From Ulota crispa (taxonomy: Eukaryota; Streptophyta; Bryopsida; Orthotrichales; Orthotrichaceae): a DNA stretch of 64,000 nt. Every line of letters starts with the position of its first letter. Position 1 is the stretch's first letter. The stretch covers positions 12,338,817-12,402,816 of the forward strand of contig OY987249.1 in NCBI GenBank assembly GCA_963920765.1, read 5' to 3'. Positions 11,861-23,779 of this stretch are shown piece after piece. The notes under the pieces are model-generated. The model did no database searches. It was not told the origin of the DNA and worked only from the letters and a program-made list of their open reading frames with translations. The translations under genes and the position numbers were made by a program.

Positions 11861-12800
11861 ATAACCGTAAAGGACTATTGTCGCTTTTGGGGACAGGTGG
11901 GAGTTCGGGCATGTATCTTTGCATAAGCTACTTTGTGTGATTTCTTGAAACTTTCATTAAAGGTGGGGAATTCAAAAATCTATGCGGGCATCTAATTTTT
12001 TTCTCATTTCAACAATTATTGAAGAAGTTATGCATGAAAATCTGAAAAGCAAGGGAGGACTGCCCACCCGGGCAACCCAAAAACTTCTTTAAAAACTACT
12101 TTTTTAAAAAATTAAAATTTGAAACTGGTTCTTTAGATTTTTTTATAGGTGAGAAGCGTTTAATCATTCAATTTCAATCAATGAGATCAAAGTTATGAGG
12201 AGTTTTTGTTTGTGGGCAGTTATGGAATCTCTACTCTAAAATAAGCTTTGAAGTCCTTTATTTTACTCAATTTTCATTATTTTGGAAAAAAAAACAAAAC
12301 CAAAGGATGTAGATTGTTTTTCACAACATTATGACCATTAGGATTTGCATTTTTTATTTTAATAATTAAATTCTTAACAATTTAGTGATTTGACTCATTC
12401 TCTACGTCTTTTTACTTATTGATTTTTCCTATGTGTTGCGTAGTTCCAATTGATTTGAAAACTCTCCCACACATAACTAACTTGATCTCCTACATGGGAA
12501 AAATAAAGCGCAAAGTTGCGTAGAGCAATTATTTTCATGTAAGAATGGTCAAAGGCTTCTAAAATTTTGCAACAGCATGAAAAAAAACCTTTTCTTTTCA
12601 CTTTAGATGTAAATATCTCACTCATGTCCATTTGGAATAACCTGATTTTTTTTTCACAAGTACCTAATCCAATTTAGGGCAAGATTTTATGGTTGGATTT
12701 CCCAAATTTAATAAAAAAAATTACCTTCTTACTAACCCCTCAAAAGTGACAGTTTTGAGTGATTTTCACTGAAAAAATGGCTCAGTCCTTGAGGGGTTAA
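11861..12800 (-). mobile_element. TTAA element, type T1, inverted copy (940 bp)
   Basis: This is a near-identical reverse complement of 503-1442, of equal length. The right end is CAGTCCTTGAGGGGTTAA; the left end has decayed to ATAACCGTAAAGGAC. It includes the same 71-codon frame as the 503 copy with one change, which I read as a mark of recent common origin rather than of coding. Confidence 0.8.
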
Positions 12801-12991
12801 AAGAAATTTTGTTTGACTTCCTATACTGTTCTACAATTGCCATGGAGTGCCGCTTCAAACCACGGAGAGAATATGCACAGATATTTGATTTAGAGGCGGC
12901 TCTTATTACATCCGATGTCCCAATTTTCATTAAAATTTAAAAGAGATCTAGTTAGAAAGTGAAAATTTCCAAGTACCAAGTTCAAACTCAC

Positions 12992-13942
12992 TTAGAGCCC
13001 CTCAAGGACCAATTGTCCCTTTGGGGAACAAATGGGCCTCGGGCATGTACTTCTGACTGAACCAGTTTTTATATATTTTTTGAAGTTTTTGTAGATGGTG
13101 GGGGAATTAATTCAAAGATGTAAGTGCACGTCTAATTTTTTCTTTATTTTGACACTTATTAAAGAACTTATGCATTAATTTCTGAAAAACAAGGGAAGGC
13201 ATGCAATCTGGGCAGCCCAAAAAATTCTTATAAAATCGCATTTTCTAAAAATAAAAATCTGAAATTGGTTCCTAAGGTTTTTGTATATGTGAGAAGCTTT
13301 GAATCATTCAATTTTGATAGATGAGTGAGAAGTTTTGGTTTGCGGGTTGGTATGGGACTCCTAAACCTTCATTTGTTTTGCCCCTTCTAAACTTTGATGC
13401 TTTAATTTTTTTTTTTGGCTTTTTCTTTTCCAAGTTGTAGTAGACTAAGATTCCTTGGTTTTCACCATTTGGATTAAAGAAATTGAGATTTCTGAATTTT
13501 ACATAAATCCTCCAATTTTGCCCAACGTAAACCCAAATTTCATGACCTTAAGGCATTGCAAGATTTTATAAAGTATGATCCACACCTCCAATTTGATTTG
13601 AAAATTCTCCTACACATACTTAACTTTGTCTTATACATGGAAGAAATAATCCTTCACTTTGCATAGAGCAATTTTTTTGATATAGGAGAGGTAAAAGATT
13701 TCTGAAATTTTTGGGCAGTAGAGAAAAAACTTTTTTTTTGAAATTCAAATGTCAATATCTCACTCCTCTACATCTAGAATGAGCTGATTTTTTTTCCACA
13801 AGTACCTCCCATAATCTAGAACAAAATGCTACTGTCAGATTTCCATAAATTTATTTATTTCCTACCTTTGTATTCATTCCCCCAGAAGTGGCAGTTTTCT
13901 ATGACTTTCGCAAAAAAAATGGCAAGGGGCTTTATGGGTTAA
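12992..13942 (-). mobile_element. TTAA element, type T1, diverged inverted copy
   Basis: The left end (CCCCTCAAGGACCAATTGTC) and the right end (GGGCTTTATGGGTTAA) match the T1 termini in inverted orientation. The interior keeps T1 blocks (GAAGCTTTGAATCATTCAAT and the ACCTCCCATAAT region). It is older than the 11861 copy. The left boundary is approximate. Confidence 0.65.
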
Positions 13943-13965
13943 TACACAATAAAATTTGGAAAAAA

Positions 13966-14353
13966 TCAACCCCTAAATGCCCATGAGGATGATTATTGTC
14001 CTCTGGCCCTGAATGAATATCTACACACCAAAAAAATATCGTTTTTCATTTGTTTTTTTTCCAAAGTGACCATAAACACATGATCCATCATAGAAGGCAA
14101 AAAATCATCTTATCAAATATGCTCATGTTTTTAAGTAACCCAAATTGTGAGAAAATTCAAAATCATGGTGTTAGGTCCCAAACTGCCCTTATTGCAAATT
14201 TAATGAGATTGGCATGCACTATTGACTTTGAAGTTTTTAAAAGCAATACTATTGGTGCCCATCAACAAAAACACTATTGAAGCTACAGTAAAAGTATTGT
14301 TGAACCTACAGTGTGGGCAGGCCACGGCCACCCAACGGTCCTTTAAGGGTTGA
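13966..14353 (+). mobile_element. TTAA element, type T7 (about 388 bp)
   Basis: It starts TCAACCCCTAAATGCCCATG and ends GGTCCTTTAAGGGTTGA. The interior matches 34990-35339 (ATGATCCATCATAGAAGGCA against the ATGGAAGGCAAA region; TTAGGTCCCA). The terminal tetranucleotides are decayed. Confidence 0.6.
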
Positions 14354-15245
14354 GGAAATTGGACTTTGCTCTAGAAATTAGATCTTGCAATACATAAATT
14401 CAGCCTGGGAGCCAAGCGTCAGTTATTCTATTATAATTTATTTTGGACCTTTTCAAACCAACTGCATTGAGGTCTAATGTTGACACTAGTAGAAAATTCA
14501 GCACAAAATCAACAGAATTTCAACCAAAAACTATTGATTTTTTCTGTGAATTTGGTCAAGTTGATTTGGGTACTTTTTTGTTGATTTTCTGTTGATTATT
14601 TACAATTTTTTGTTAATTTGTTGTTGATTTCTATTATGTATTTTATGTTGTTCAATTCTATTTTTTTTCATTTAAAATTTTTTTTTTCATAGAATTTGTT
14701 TTTATTTTATGAAAATGTGAACTTTTTAGGGGACGGGCAGCTGCCCGAACCCCCGGTCAGCTGCTAGTAGTGGGGTTTGAACCCTCCACCTCTCCTCTCA
14801 CACTCCACAACTTTAGCACATTCTCAAAACCACTAGAAAATGTGCAAATGCACATGCATACATTGATATTTTGATTCTATTTGTACATTAAATGTTCATG
14901 TCTTTAGTAATCTAGACTTTAGAGGCTATTTTTGCCCATTAAAGGACTTTTTTTCAAAAAACTTAGAACTAAGAAAAGTTGATAAATGTATTTTACTTTC
15001 ACCTCCAACAATTTTTTTTGGATTTCAATCTTTTTATCAAAAGTTATGAGCTAAAATCAGAGAAGGTTTTAAAAATTTTAAATAAATTGTTTATTTCCAT
15101 CCTTTTGATTTTGTTTATAAATTTTTATTGGAATTTGCAAATCTCATAAGGATTGTTGCAAGCAAAGGTTGGATTCATTAATAATTATTATTTATTGCTA
15201 GTTTTTTTGTAAAAAGAACCTTATTTTGTTAAAATAGCCTCCATA

Positions 15246-15427
15246 GTTTGATAGCTTCAAGTAACATGAAGTCGTGAAAAGTTACGAAATTAAAACCTTG
15301 CAATTATAAAATCCAAATTCTATAGACTTTTGAATAGTTTGATAGCTTCAAGTAACATGAAGTCGTGAAAAGTTACGGAATTAAAACATTGCAATTATAA
15401 AATCCAAATTCTATAGACTTTTGAATA
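15246..15427 (+). repeat. 91-bp tandem duplication
   Basis: Two adjacent near-identical 91-bp units begin GTTTGATAGCTTCAAGTAAC at 15246 and 15337. They differ at a few positions. They lie inside the CACTA element. Confidence 0.85.
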
Positions 15428-15446
15428 GTTTTGGATATTTTTTAAA

Positions 15447-15857
15447 GGCACTTATATGTGAACTACACCCTTTGAACTACTGTACCACACCCCCAGGGTA
15501 AATTTTAGATTTCTACCATCAAAAATTTGAGTTTGAGAATTTTGAATTCAAATTTGGACTTAGAGACCATGATATTATCTAGGACCATAAAAAATGTTGC
15601 AATTCAACAACACCCAATGAAAAAGCTTCTCTTTATTTACAAACAAAAGTAAAATTAACAATTTTCTCCCTAACTAAACTTTTTCATTGGGTGTTGTTGA
15701 ATTGCAACTTTTTTTATGGTTTTAGACAATACCATGGTCTCTAAGTCCAAATCTGAATTCAAAATTTTCAAATTCAACTTTTTGATGGTAGAAATCTAAA
15801 ATTTATCCCGTAGTGTGGTATAGTAATTGGAAGGGTGTGGTACACATATCAATTCCC
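15447..15857. mobile_element. Mutator-like foldback MITE, family M4 (411 bp)
   Basis: The two arms, each about 180 bases, are inverted repeats (CAATTCAACAACACCCAATG against CATTGGGTGTTGTTGAATTG). TTTTTTAAA flanks both ends, a direct duplication of 9-10 bases. Sibling copies are at 33551 (extended), 45136, 47311 and 59739. It is nested in the CACTA element. Confidence 0.8.
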
Positions 15858-16839
15858 ATTTTTTAAAACTTATAAAAATATTTTATGAGATTGTTTTTTT
15901 TTAATTCATTTGGTTAGTAATAGAAGGAAAAATACTAAAAATACCCTTTAAGTCTTTCAAAATATCAAGTTTATGCCAAAAATATTTGATATATAAAAAA
16001 TATTCCTTATTTTTTGTAGGAATATCAATTATACTCCTATTATTTTGGAAAATTAATAAAAAAGCTCTTCTATTTTGAAATGTTAAATATATCATTGTGT
16101 TATTTGAAATGTAAAAATCACCTTTGGTTTCTTGTAAGAATTTGCATTAAACTATACACTTGGTTATCATATAACACAAAGATATAAATAATTTAAAATA
16201 GTTGAGGAGCATTTTTAATATTTTCCCAGTATATTAGAAGCATTGTTGATATTTATACAAAAAGGAAAGATATTTTTGGTACTTTTAATCCTTGAAGGAC
16301 ATATATGATTTCTTTAAAGAATTGAGGAGCATCTTTTATATTTGTTTGTAAAGAAATTTTGGTATTTAAAACAACAAAATGTTGTACTTTTTATATAAAA
16401 TTTTGTTGAATTAGTGAAGTTGTGTCCAAAAGTGTCTAGATCAACAAAAAACTGTTGAGTTTTTTGTTATTATGGTCATGTTTTTACTTGACTTTAAAGG
16501 CTGCTAACTTTAAATCTAACCAAATTGTGAAAAGTAAAGAAAATAAAACCAGTCAATGTACACTCAAACTTCTAAAAGATTCTTTTTTTTGAAAACTTCT
16601 TTTATTTTTTAAAACTTCAAAAAAATTTAATGAGGTCCAAAAAGATTTTAGAAAGATTTCAAAAACAAATCTAAACTATTGTGATAGTTTTTTTGTTAAA
16701 AATATTATAAAGTGTTTTGATGATTTACAAAAAGATTCCTAAAGGACTCTAATTCAGTCTAAGAGATTCTATTTCTATAAGTATTTTGAAGTATTTTAAC
16801 AAATTTCATAAAGATTTTTAAAAAGATTCTCAAAGATTC

Positions 16840-17430
16840 CAAAAAGGTTCTTGAAAATTCTTAGAGATTTTCAAAGATTTTTTGAATTTCAAAAAAGATT
16901 TTCAAAGATTCTCGAAGATTCTCAAAGATTCTCAAAGATTCTCAAAGATTCTCAAAGATTCTCAAAGAATCTCAATTGTTCTCAAACATTCTCAAAGATT
17001 CCAAAATACTTGAAAAGATTCCCAAAGATTCCAAATGATTCTCAAAGATTTCTAGAAGATTCTCAAAGATTCTCAAAGATTTCCAAAGATTCTTGAAGAT
17101 TCCAAAAAGGCTCTCAAAGATTCTCAACTGTTCTCAAACATTCTCGAAGATTCCAAAAAAACTTGAAAAGATTCCCAAAGATTCCAAATGATTCTCAAAG
17201 ATTCCTAATTGTTCTCAAACATTCTCAAAGATTCCAAAAAAACTTGAAAAGATTCCAAAAGATTTCCAAAGATTCATGAAGACTTTTAAAAGATTCTCAA
17301 TGATTCTAAAATCTCAAAAAGATTCTTAAATATTTTTAAAAATCTTAAAAAGATTCTTGATGATTCCCAAAAGATTCTTGAAGATTCTTAAAGATTCACA
17401 TAAAATTCCCAAAAGATCTTCAAAAGATTC
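16840..17430 (+). repeat. AGATTCTCAA-type minisatellite
   Basis: About 50 imperfect 10-11-base units of the form TTCTCAAAGA, regular at 16905-16970 and decaying to both sides. The repeat keeps an 81-codon frame open at 16851-17096, but the resulting Ser-Gln-Arg-Phe-Ser repeat is a by-product of the unit length. Confidence 0.8.
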
Positions 17431-17591
17431 CAAAATTTCTGTTGATTTAGATAATGGTGTCTAAATCAACAAAACGTATTTAGTTTTTTACAAAATTCTG
17501 TTAAATTAGTCAATTAGTGTGGGCAAGTGCCCAAATCAACAAGAAACTATTGGTTTTTTGTTGTTTTGGAAGGAGTTTTCTACTAGTGTGA

Positions 17592-18238
17592 CCTAACTTA
17601 GGAATTGTAGAGTTGGGAAGTGGGACCTAGTTTGAAACGCCTCTAGGATTCCAAGCGCAATCACTTTTTGTCTTGATATTAGGGATTTCAAAACAAGGTC
17701 CGGGAAATGTTTGAGATTTTTTGGTAGATTTCCTTCAATCCTTGTAATGAACCAGTTTATCAGGGAGCTCTTTCGGTTATTTTTTGTATTTCACACTATA
17801 AATAAAAAATTGAAAGATTTTTGACCGAATTTTAACCAAATTTTATAAATTGCTAACGATTTTTTCTCATTTCACTTGATTAGCATTGAACTAGCAGTCG
17901 GTTCTTCCCAGACCTTGCTCCAAAGCCTGATAAATTTCATGCAGTATATCGTAATTATTGCACACGAAGTGACTTGTGATTGATTTTCCAACTATGCATA
18001 TGTGATGCGGGTTGACGGAAAACTGCAAAATAGTTGAAGGCAATTAAAACAAGAGCATGCTCTTATGGAAACATGTGAAAGTGCATAAATTCTATATTAA
18101 ATAAACAACATATTTATGCAAGTATGCCACATTTATCCAAATTTGGTCTATTGATGCAATTGTTTATTTTATGGATTTTTCTGTTTGGGTTTGGACTATA
18201 CAAATATTAAGAGTTCTCCCATTGTTTTGGCAAATTAG
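17592..18238. repeat. Intergenic with a dispersed repeat (family M7)
   Basis: 17697-17925 (GGTCCGGGAAATGTTTGAGA to GGTTCTTCCCAGACCTTGC) recurs at 56214-57075, where an M6 element splits it, and in both arms of the palindrome at 33551-34672. No gene is seen. Confidence 0.55.
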
Positions 18239-18470
18239 TTAACCCCTAAAGGGCCCTTGGGTTCTAGAGCTACGGTACCAAATATGGTCGCAATCAATAT
18301 TCATAAGTTTGAATTAGCTAGAAATTCAGTGTTACAAGCATACATATTAAAAGGTTGTTTGATGGTGGGTGCATAATTCTTTTTGAAAAGCTCTCAAAGC
18401 AGCTCAAATACGTCTGTATATACGGTCATACATACGGTCGCAAAGGGTGTTTGGGCCCTTCAGGGGTTAA
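18239..18470 (+). mobile_element. TTAA element, type T6 (232 bp)
   Basis: The ends are TTAACCCCTAAAGGGCCC and GGGCCCTTCAGGGGTTAA, a TIR of about 18 bp with one mismatch and intact TTAA on both sides. The interior contains short ACGGTC repeats. Only one copy is seen in the window. Confidence 0.8.
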
Positions 18471-18596
18471 AGAGATCCCGTACATAAGCAAAACATGGGA
18501 GATTGTTTCAAGTTTTTCATATACGTTCAAAAAATAGATAAAGATTAAATTCTCATATGTGGAATTTAGACTATCTAAATGTAGTTCAATATGGCA

Positions 18597-19959
18597 TTAG
18601 AGAAATATGAGCCCTCTATAAGGCCCCTAAGAATCCCTTTCAAGGGGTCTCCTTAACCCCTAAAATTCATTTGTATTTAGAGGCCCAAAACTGCTTCAAA
18701 ATACTAGTCCCCAAATCAGGGTCAAAATCTTCATTAAAACTTATTTCTTAACAAATCCAACCGTAGGATCCTTTGGTTGACTTGCACAAGTATATTGTCC
18801 CAAAATTTCAGAATGAACATCCCCACCAATTGCAAGATCAATGTGCCTAAACTTTAAAATGTAGGCTTTTCTAGTCCTTCCAAAAGGTGAAGTTTTGATT
18901 TTCAAACTTTTTAGAAAAAAACACATATGTTGTGTTTCTTGTGCAATTTTTGCAATATGTTGGAAAATGAGTTGAAAGCATATATAAAAAAATTTAACCA
19001 AAAAAAATTTTGGATTCATTTTTACAAAAATTGTAAAGTGAAAGGTATTGATGAATGAAAGATATAACTAATATGCTAATAAGTTTTGGAAGAATTTGAA
19101 TTTTTTTAATCCCAATGACAAGAACGCTCTAACAAACAATTAGTAACTTTATTTTTCATTTTCATTTGTAATTTCTCAAAATTGAGAGTAAAAGATAATC
19201 TAATATGTTTTTTCTACCCTCTTTCTACCTTCATTGCCCGCAAAAGAAAACTCCTTGTAACTCTTACCTCATTATTTGGAATTGAGTGATTCAATTTATT
19301 TTGAGTAGGTATCAGTCTATACAATTCTATAAAAAAATTAAAAATAGAATTAGAATATATTTTTTGCTGCCCGGTTTGACATTGAAATTTAAAAAACCTT
19401 ATAAGTTTTGTAAAACTTATTAGAATGACATGAAATAAAGCTGCACATGTAGATTATGATGAGTAGCATCCATCCTACAAATTTCATAAAAAATTCCAAA
19501 TTATGAAGTCAATAGAGCCTGCCCAAGTTCTCATAAAGCCCAAAGTGGGCTCCTTGGGCCTTTAGGGGTTAATTGTTTTAATTTGTACTTTGGGACAAAA
19601 TAAATTCCTTGCACCCTACTATGCCTTTGAGTACAATTATGGCTCACTTTGGCATGTTCAATTTTCATTGGGCGTCACAATTATATGTACATATTACCAT
19701 GGTCCTTTTTCTCCATATTAAAACCTTTAACCTAGTACTTGTGAGGGTAACATTAGTTATGATTGTGTACAATAGTAGGAGAACAATTAAGAAATTGTGA
19801 CATAGTACTAGATTGCCATATTCTATTCATAGTTTTAGTGATGTACGTCATACAAGGTAGAGACACTTCACACACGCTTTTAATGTACCCACTCTAGGCC
19901 CCATAAGTATTAGAGAGACCATTCTTAAGGGCCTTGTGGAAGGTGCATATTTTCTCTAA
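18597..19959 (+). mobile_element. TIR element, family M2, interrupted by a T1 element
   Basis: 18597-18656 and 19569-19959 together match the 448-bp M2 copies at 5286 and 7013. A T1-type element fills the gap at the TTAA that is unfilled in those copies. Without the insert the length is about 447 bp. Confidence 0.85.
18653..19572 (+). mobile_element. TTAA element, diverged type T1, nested in M2 (920 bp)
   Basis: It starts TTAACCCCTAAAATTCAT and ends TGGGCCTTTAGGGGTTAA. The M2 sequence stops at CTCC before the left TTAA and resumes after the right TTAA. The two unfilled M2 copies have a single TTAA there (5343, 7400), so TTAA was duplicated on insertion. The interior shows distant similarity to T1 (AAACTCCT..TAACT..CTCATT). 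Confidence 0.88.
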
Positions 19960-21273
19960 TAGCATGAGCAATTAAGCAACCATTTTCTTTGAAACAAATT
20001 AAAGCAAACAACAAATTCTCCATAGCAATGCAAGATGGTTTGGAATTGAAACACAAGTTGTTTTCAGGAAGTTTACACTAAGGGTCAAATGATGATCCAA
20101 TTATGTGCTTGGATAGACAACTGGATCTTTGAATCTACATAAGGAATCTACATGATTTGAAGTGCTTAAAATTGTTTACAATGTAAAATAGGTGTAGTTT
20201 GTAATGAACTTTCAAATTTCATAAATTCCTAAATATACTCTAATTTTAAATACCATGCTTTCTTGCCCTACCACATAGAATTATTGTGTGAGGACTTATT
20301 TTATGAGTTTCTAAACTTTTCAACTTGTACGTATCCACAATATGTTTGCTCAAATGCAAATGGCCAAAACTTTTGCTTGGAACTTACATTTGAATTAATG
20401 GAAAATATCAAAAATGCCCCTCAATCATTTCAAAATATCAAACATACCCCTATAATATTCAAAACACCAAATATACCCTTGGTTTTGGGTAGTTATATCA
20501 ATTATATCCTTGGTTGTTCCAAAGAATTCATAAATATTCCTAGTTTTCTTGTGCCTTTCTATTGCAATTTTTTGTAAATATTGAGTGACATTGAAGACTA
20601 CAAAGAACTAGTTGCAAGTTGATTGCAAGTCAAATCTTGGAGGTAAGTTCTTCAAACTTTACTTAGGGTTTTTGTATGTAAGTCTATTGTGGTCAAAGCC
20701 ATTGCATCAATTGCATTGAATAGCACGCTTTTCTTTACCAGTATTTTTGGTGCAAATGCAACAATGTCTTTGATGCAAATACAATGTACAATAATTTGCA
20801 ATGAAGATGCACAAATAAACTAGGGGCATTCATGGTACTCTCAAAGATAACTAGGGATAGAATTGATTATTTTACACAAAACCAAGGGTGCTTTTCATAT
20901 TTCAAATGATATATGGGTATAAGGGTATATTTGATATTTTTATATAACAGAGCGGCGTTTTGTGTATTTTTCCTTCATTGAACTAGTGCCAAACATGCTC
21001 CATGAAGACTTGAACATTCTAGTGCAAAATTCCTCGTCCACTATAAAGGACACTAAAATCATTAAGGAAATGTGAAGCATTTTTGAGCTAGAGGGACAAA
21101 ATAAGTCCACCAAGACCAAGAGAAAAAAACAATCCCACAATACTTTCATCCGTTCCTCAACTATCAATGTTCTCTGATGTTCTACCTAGTCATTGATATT
21201 TAAGTGGATTAGGTTAATTCAATTATCATTGGGTAACTTAACTCCAACACATATTACTGGCGTCAAAATGTGA
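19960..21273. other. Intergenic; foldback-like repeat near 20398-20948
   Basis: The left arm (AAAATATCAAAAATGCCCCT, then ACCCTTGGTTTTGGGTA) is mirrored loosely at the right end (AAAACCAAGGGTGC, then GATATTTTTATATAACAG). It is a possible old foldback element of about 550 bp. A 104-codon frame at 20263-20577 lies mostly inside the arm and is not taken as a gene. No other feature is seen. Confidence 0.4.
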
Positions 21274-22220
21274 TATTACCGAAAAAACTACATTTATGGT
21301 CTCTTTGGGGATAAATGGGATTTTAGGCAGGTACCTACGGGCTACAGCCTCAATTTTTGTCTTTTTTTTGTAAGGCTTTTTCTGAAGATAGAAAACACAT
21401 TAGTTCTAGGAGAATACATTTTTTTATTCCAATCTATGCCCAGAAGTAAAAGTTATGCCCAAGATAAGCAAAAATTTATGGAGATTAGGCACCAAATTAT
21501 TTTTTTACAAAAACTTAATTTTAATTTAATTTAATTTTTTTTTCTCATAGATTATAGTTTTTTCTACATCCGAAGCTTTGATTTATTCCATTTGGACTAG
21601 TTATGAGAAAGTTATGGACAATCTTGTTATTTGGGCACCTCAAGCATCTACTTGAAATAATAACTTATAAAGTTCATTCTTGAATGCAGGTTTAACGTTT
21701 TTCCAAAAAAAACTATTGGAAAGGGTGAAGTTTGCGTTCTAGAACAATCTCACCATTGGGATTATTGTGTTTCAATTCCATGACAAGATCACTAACAATT
21801 TAAGTTTTTGTTGATTCTCATACCTTCTTCTACCTAATATTTTTTTTAAGAATGAAAATTAAGTATTTATTGTTTTATTTTTTTCCAAAGATTCTCAACT
21901 CAATTTTCCACCATAAAAAAATAAACCTCAAAACTTTGTGGTGCAAAAATTTAAGTAAGAAAAGTTCAAAGTCAAATAATCTAATCATGCAAGGTGCAAA
22001 AAAGTATGCTTTTCACATTTTAAGCGCTGATATCTTGCAACCTATGTGGTCAAAGTTCATGATTTTTTTTCACTCTTATAAACTTAGACTAGTCTAGTAC
22101 AAGATCTTGCGATTAAGTCTGCAAAATGACCAATTTTTGAACTTTTTTACACTTTGCCATGAAAATGGCAGTTTTGAGTGTGTTTTGACAAAATAAAGGA
22201 GCCAGTCCTTTAGGGGTTAA
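21274..22220 (-). mobile_element. TTAA element, diverged T1, inverted (about 947 bp)
   Basis: The right end is CCAGTCCTTTAGGGGTTAA. The left end is decayed, near ATTACC at 21274, followed by TCTCTTTGGGGATAAATGGG, which matches the T1 distal block. Its right end abuts the coding-like sequence upstream of the GT29 remnant and may have separated it from its 5' exons. Confidence 0.6.
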
Positions 22221-22225
22221 CAGCA

Positions 22226-22440
22226 AATTCCCAAAATTTGCAATTGACCCACCGGCAAGCCTGGTTTGGGGAATTCCAATTCGGCGCTCTATGGCTTGGC
22301 ATGAAGTTGATCATAGTGGGCTATGGAGCCGATAATCATCGCCATGCTGAAGGTCATTACTATCGCCTTCCACATATACAAACACGCCAAGATACATACT
22401 CGGAGCTCCAGATGCCAGCACAATAAACAAGAGGCTTTTT
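22226..22440 (+). other. GC-richer, coding-like block of unknown identity
   Basis: Composition changes sharply from the AT-rich element before it. A 62-codon frame is open at 22238-22426. It lies where a GT29 upstream exon would be expected, but I could not match it to the GT29 large sialyl motif in any frame. It may be a decayed exon. Confidence 0.3.
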
Positions 22441-22567
22441 CATCACAGCAACGCCTAGTAATTCCTCATTAAGCTTGCAAAGTTCAGTACTACTTTTCTA
22501 GACTTAGACCTATATCTATCCTAATTTTCAATGCAAAACGAGCTTGTGCATCTAAAACTATAGCAAT

Positions 22568-22826
22568 GAACATTATGTTTGTTAAATTGGAAAAACAGTA
22601 CGTTTGGGACTTCTGAAGATTTTATGTGATCACCTAAAATCAAACTTGCAACAATTTTTTGGTACATGTGCCCTCACATGAGAGGAGAAATTTGCAAGGG
22701 AAAAAATCTTAGTGCCTCAGATTGAATCTGCTACCTTCAAATCTGGTTTAGGATAACTTTTTGGGTTTAAAGTGGAGTACAAAATGGTACCTCCGTTTTT
22801 CCCAATTTAACAAATATGGTGATGAT
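22568..22826. mobile_element. TIR MITE, family M3 (about 259 bp)
   Basis: The inner ends are GTTTGTTAAATTGGAAAAAC and TTTTTCCCAATTTAACAAAT. The interior has GTGATCACCTAAAATCAA and TTTTTTGGTACA, shared with the copies at 35465, 53034 and 63030. It sits immediately before the first recognised GT29 exon. Confidence 0.75.
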
Positions 22827-23558
22827 GAGAAAATTGCCAGTTTAATTAAGATTGGCATTTTCTTCTCTTTTGCAGACATATGCAAAACATGTCGGTTGGA
22901 AAAGAACGTTCCGACTGCTTGCAGAAGGCGTAGCACGCAACTTACAAGAGGTTGCCAAGGGAAATGGTACAACCTGTTCCCCTACATTGCTTTGCTGGTT
23001 CCGTGCTCATATTAGTACTTACCTGAGGTTGTCAGGATATGGATTCCTGTTGGAGCAGCTGTCTTGGTCCTGACGTCATGCGTGGTGAATGTGGGCAGCT
23101 GAAGAGGCACTGTTAATCAAAAGCAAAATACATCGAGATTTCAATGCTATGATCAAGGAATCATTAAGTCAAAAATCATCTCCAATTCAATAGCAACGGC
23201 GAGATCATCTAGACTGCTGAATATCATAGATTACTTGGAGAGGTATTTGCTCGAGTTTCCACGGAGTGTAGGAGATTCCTGATCCAGTCTACCTCTTTCA
23301 AGGTGTGGATTTCCTAAGTGGTGCTAAGGCATGCGTGGCTGTCTCCATGTGCGACGAAGTGAAATTCTACGGATTCACTACCGATCCTGGCTATGCCGAC
23401 TGGTCAGTTCATACATTTTTATGCCAAACTTCACTTGTGCTTGTGCTTGTGCATGTTGAATAGTCTCTTGGACAGGAGTACTGAAAATCTGCCACGCAGA
23501 CCTGGAGTCGGTGGCGTATGGAAGGGTCCGACAAGGTTTAATCCAAGGCGTACAGAAC

Positions 23559-23779
23559 GCCATATTCGTTAATTTGGGAACTATGTTTGAATTTGGGACT
23601 GCTGAAGGTCACCTTAAAACCCAGCTCTAAGTTTAAGCAACGTTTTTTTGGTACATGTACCCGGAAAAAATCTTAGTGGCTCAGACTGATACCTTCGAAT
23701 CTGGTTTAAGATAACTTTTGGGTTTAAGGTGAAGTTCAATTCGCGAACCCCGTTTTCCCAATTTAACGAATATGGCGTT
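23559..23779. mobile_element. TIR MITE, family M3, short copy
   Basis: The ends are GCCATATTCGTTAATTTGGG and CCCAATTTAACGAATATGGC, in the third GT29 intron. The interior keeps the GGTACATGTACCC and GGTTTAAGATAACTTTTGGG segments of the family. Confidence 0.75.

Larger units (their letters stand above)
14484..17588. mobile_element. CACTA-superfamily element (3105 bp, non-autonomous)
   Basis: The termini are CACTAGTAGAAAATTC and GAGTTTTCTACTAGTG, flanked on both sides by TGA, the 3-bp target duplication expected of CACTA (En/Spm) elements. Subterminal regions carry repeated words of the form AAATCAACA and its complement TTGATTT, as is usual for transposase-binding arrays. No transposase gene is seen. 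The interior holds a nested foldback MITE (15447-15857), a 91-bp tandem duplication and a minisatellite. Confidence 0.85.

Noticed and set aside
16840-17430. Regular short repeats considered as a CRISPR array
   Set aside because: Units are 10-11 bases with no spacers, in a eukaryotic transposon. It is a minisatellite.
23221-23275. Open stretch reading IIDYLERYLLEFPRSV before the GT29 exon at 23272
   Set aside because: It is out of phase with the PDPVYL exon and does not match the GT29 family at that position. It is treated as intron.
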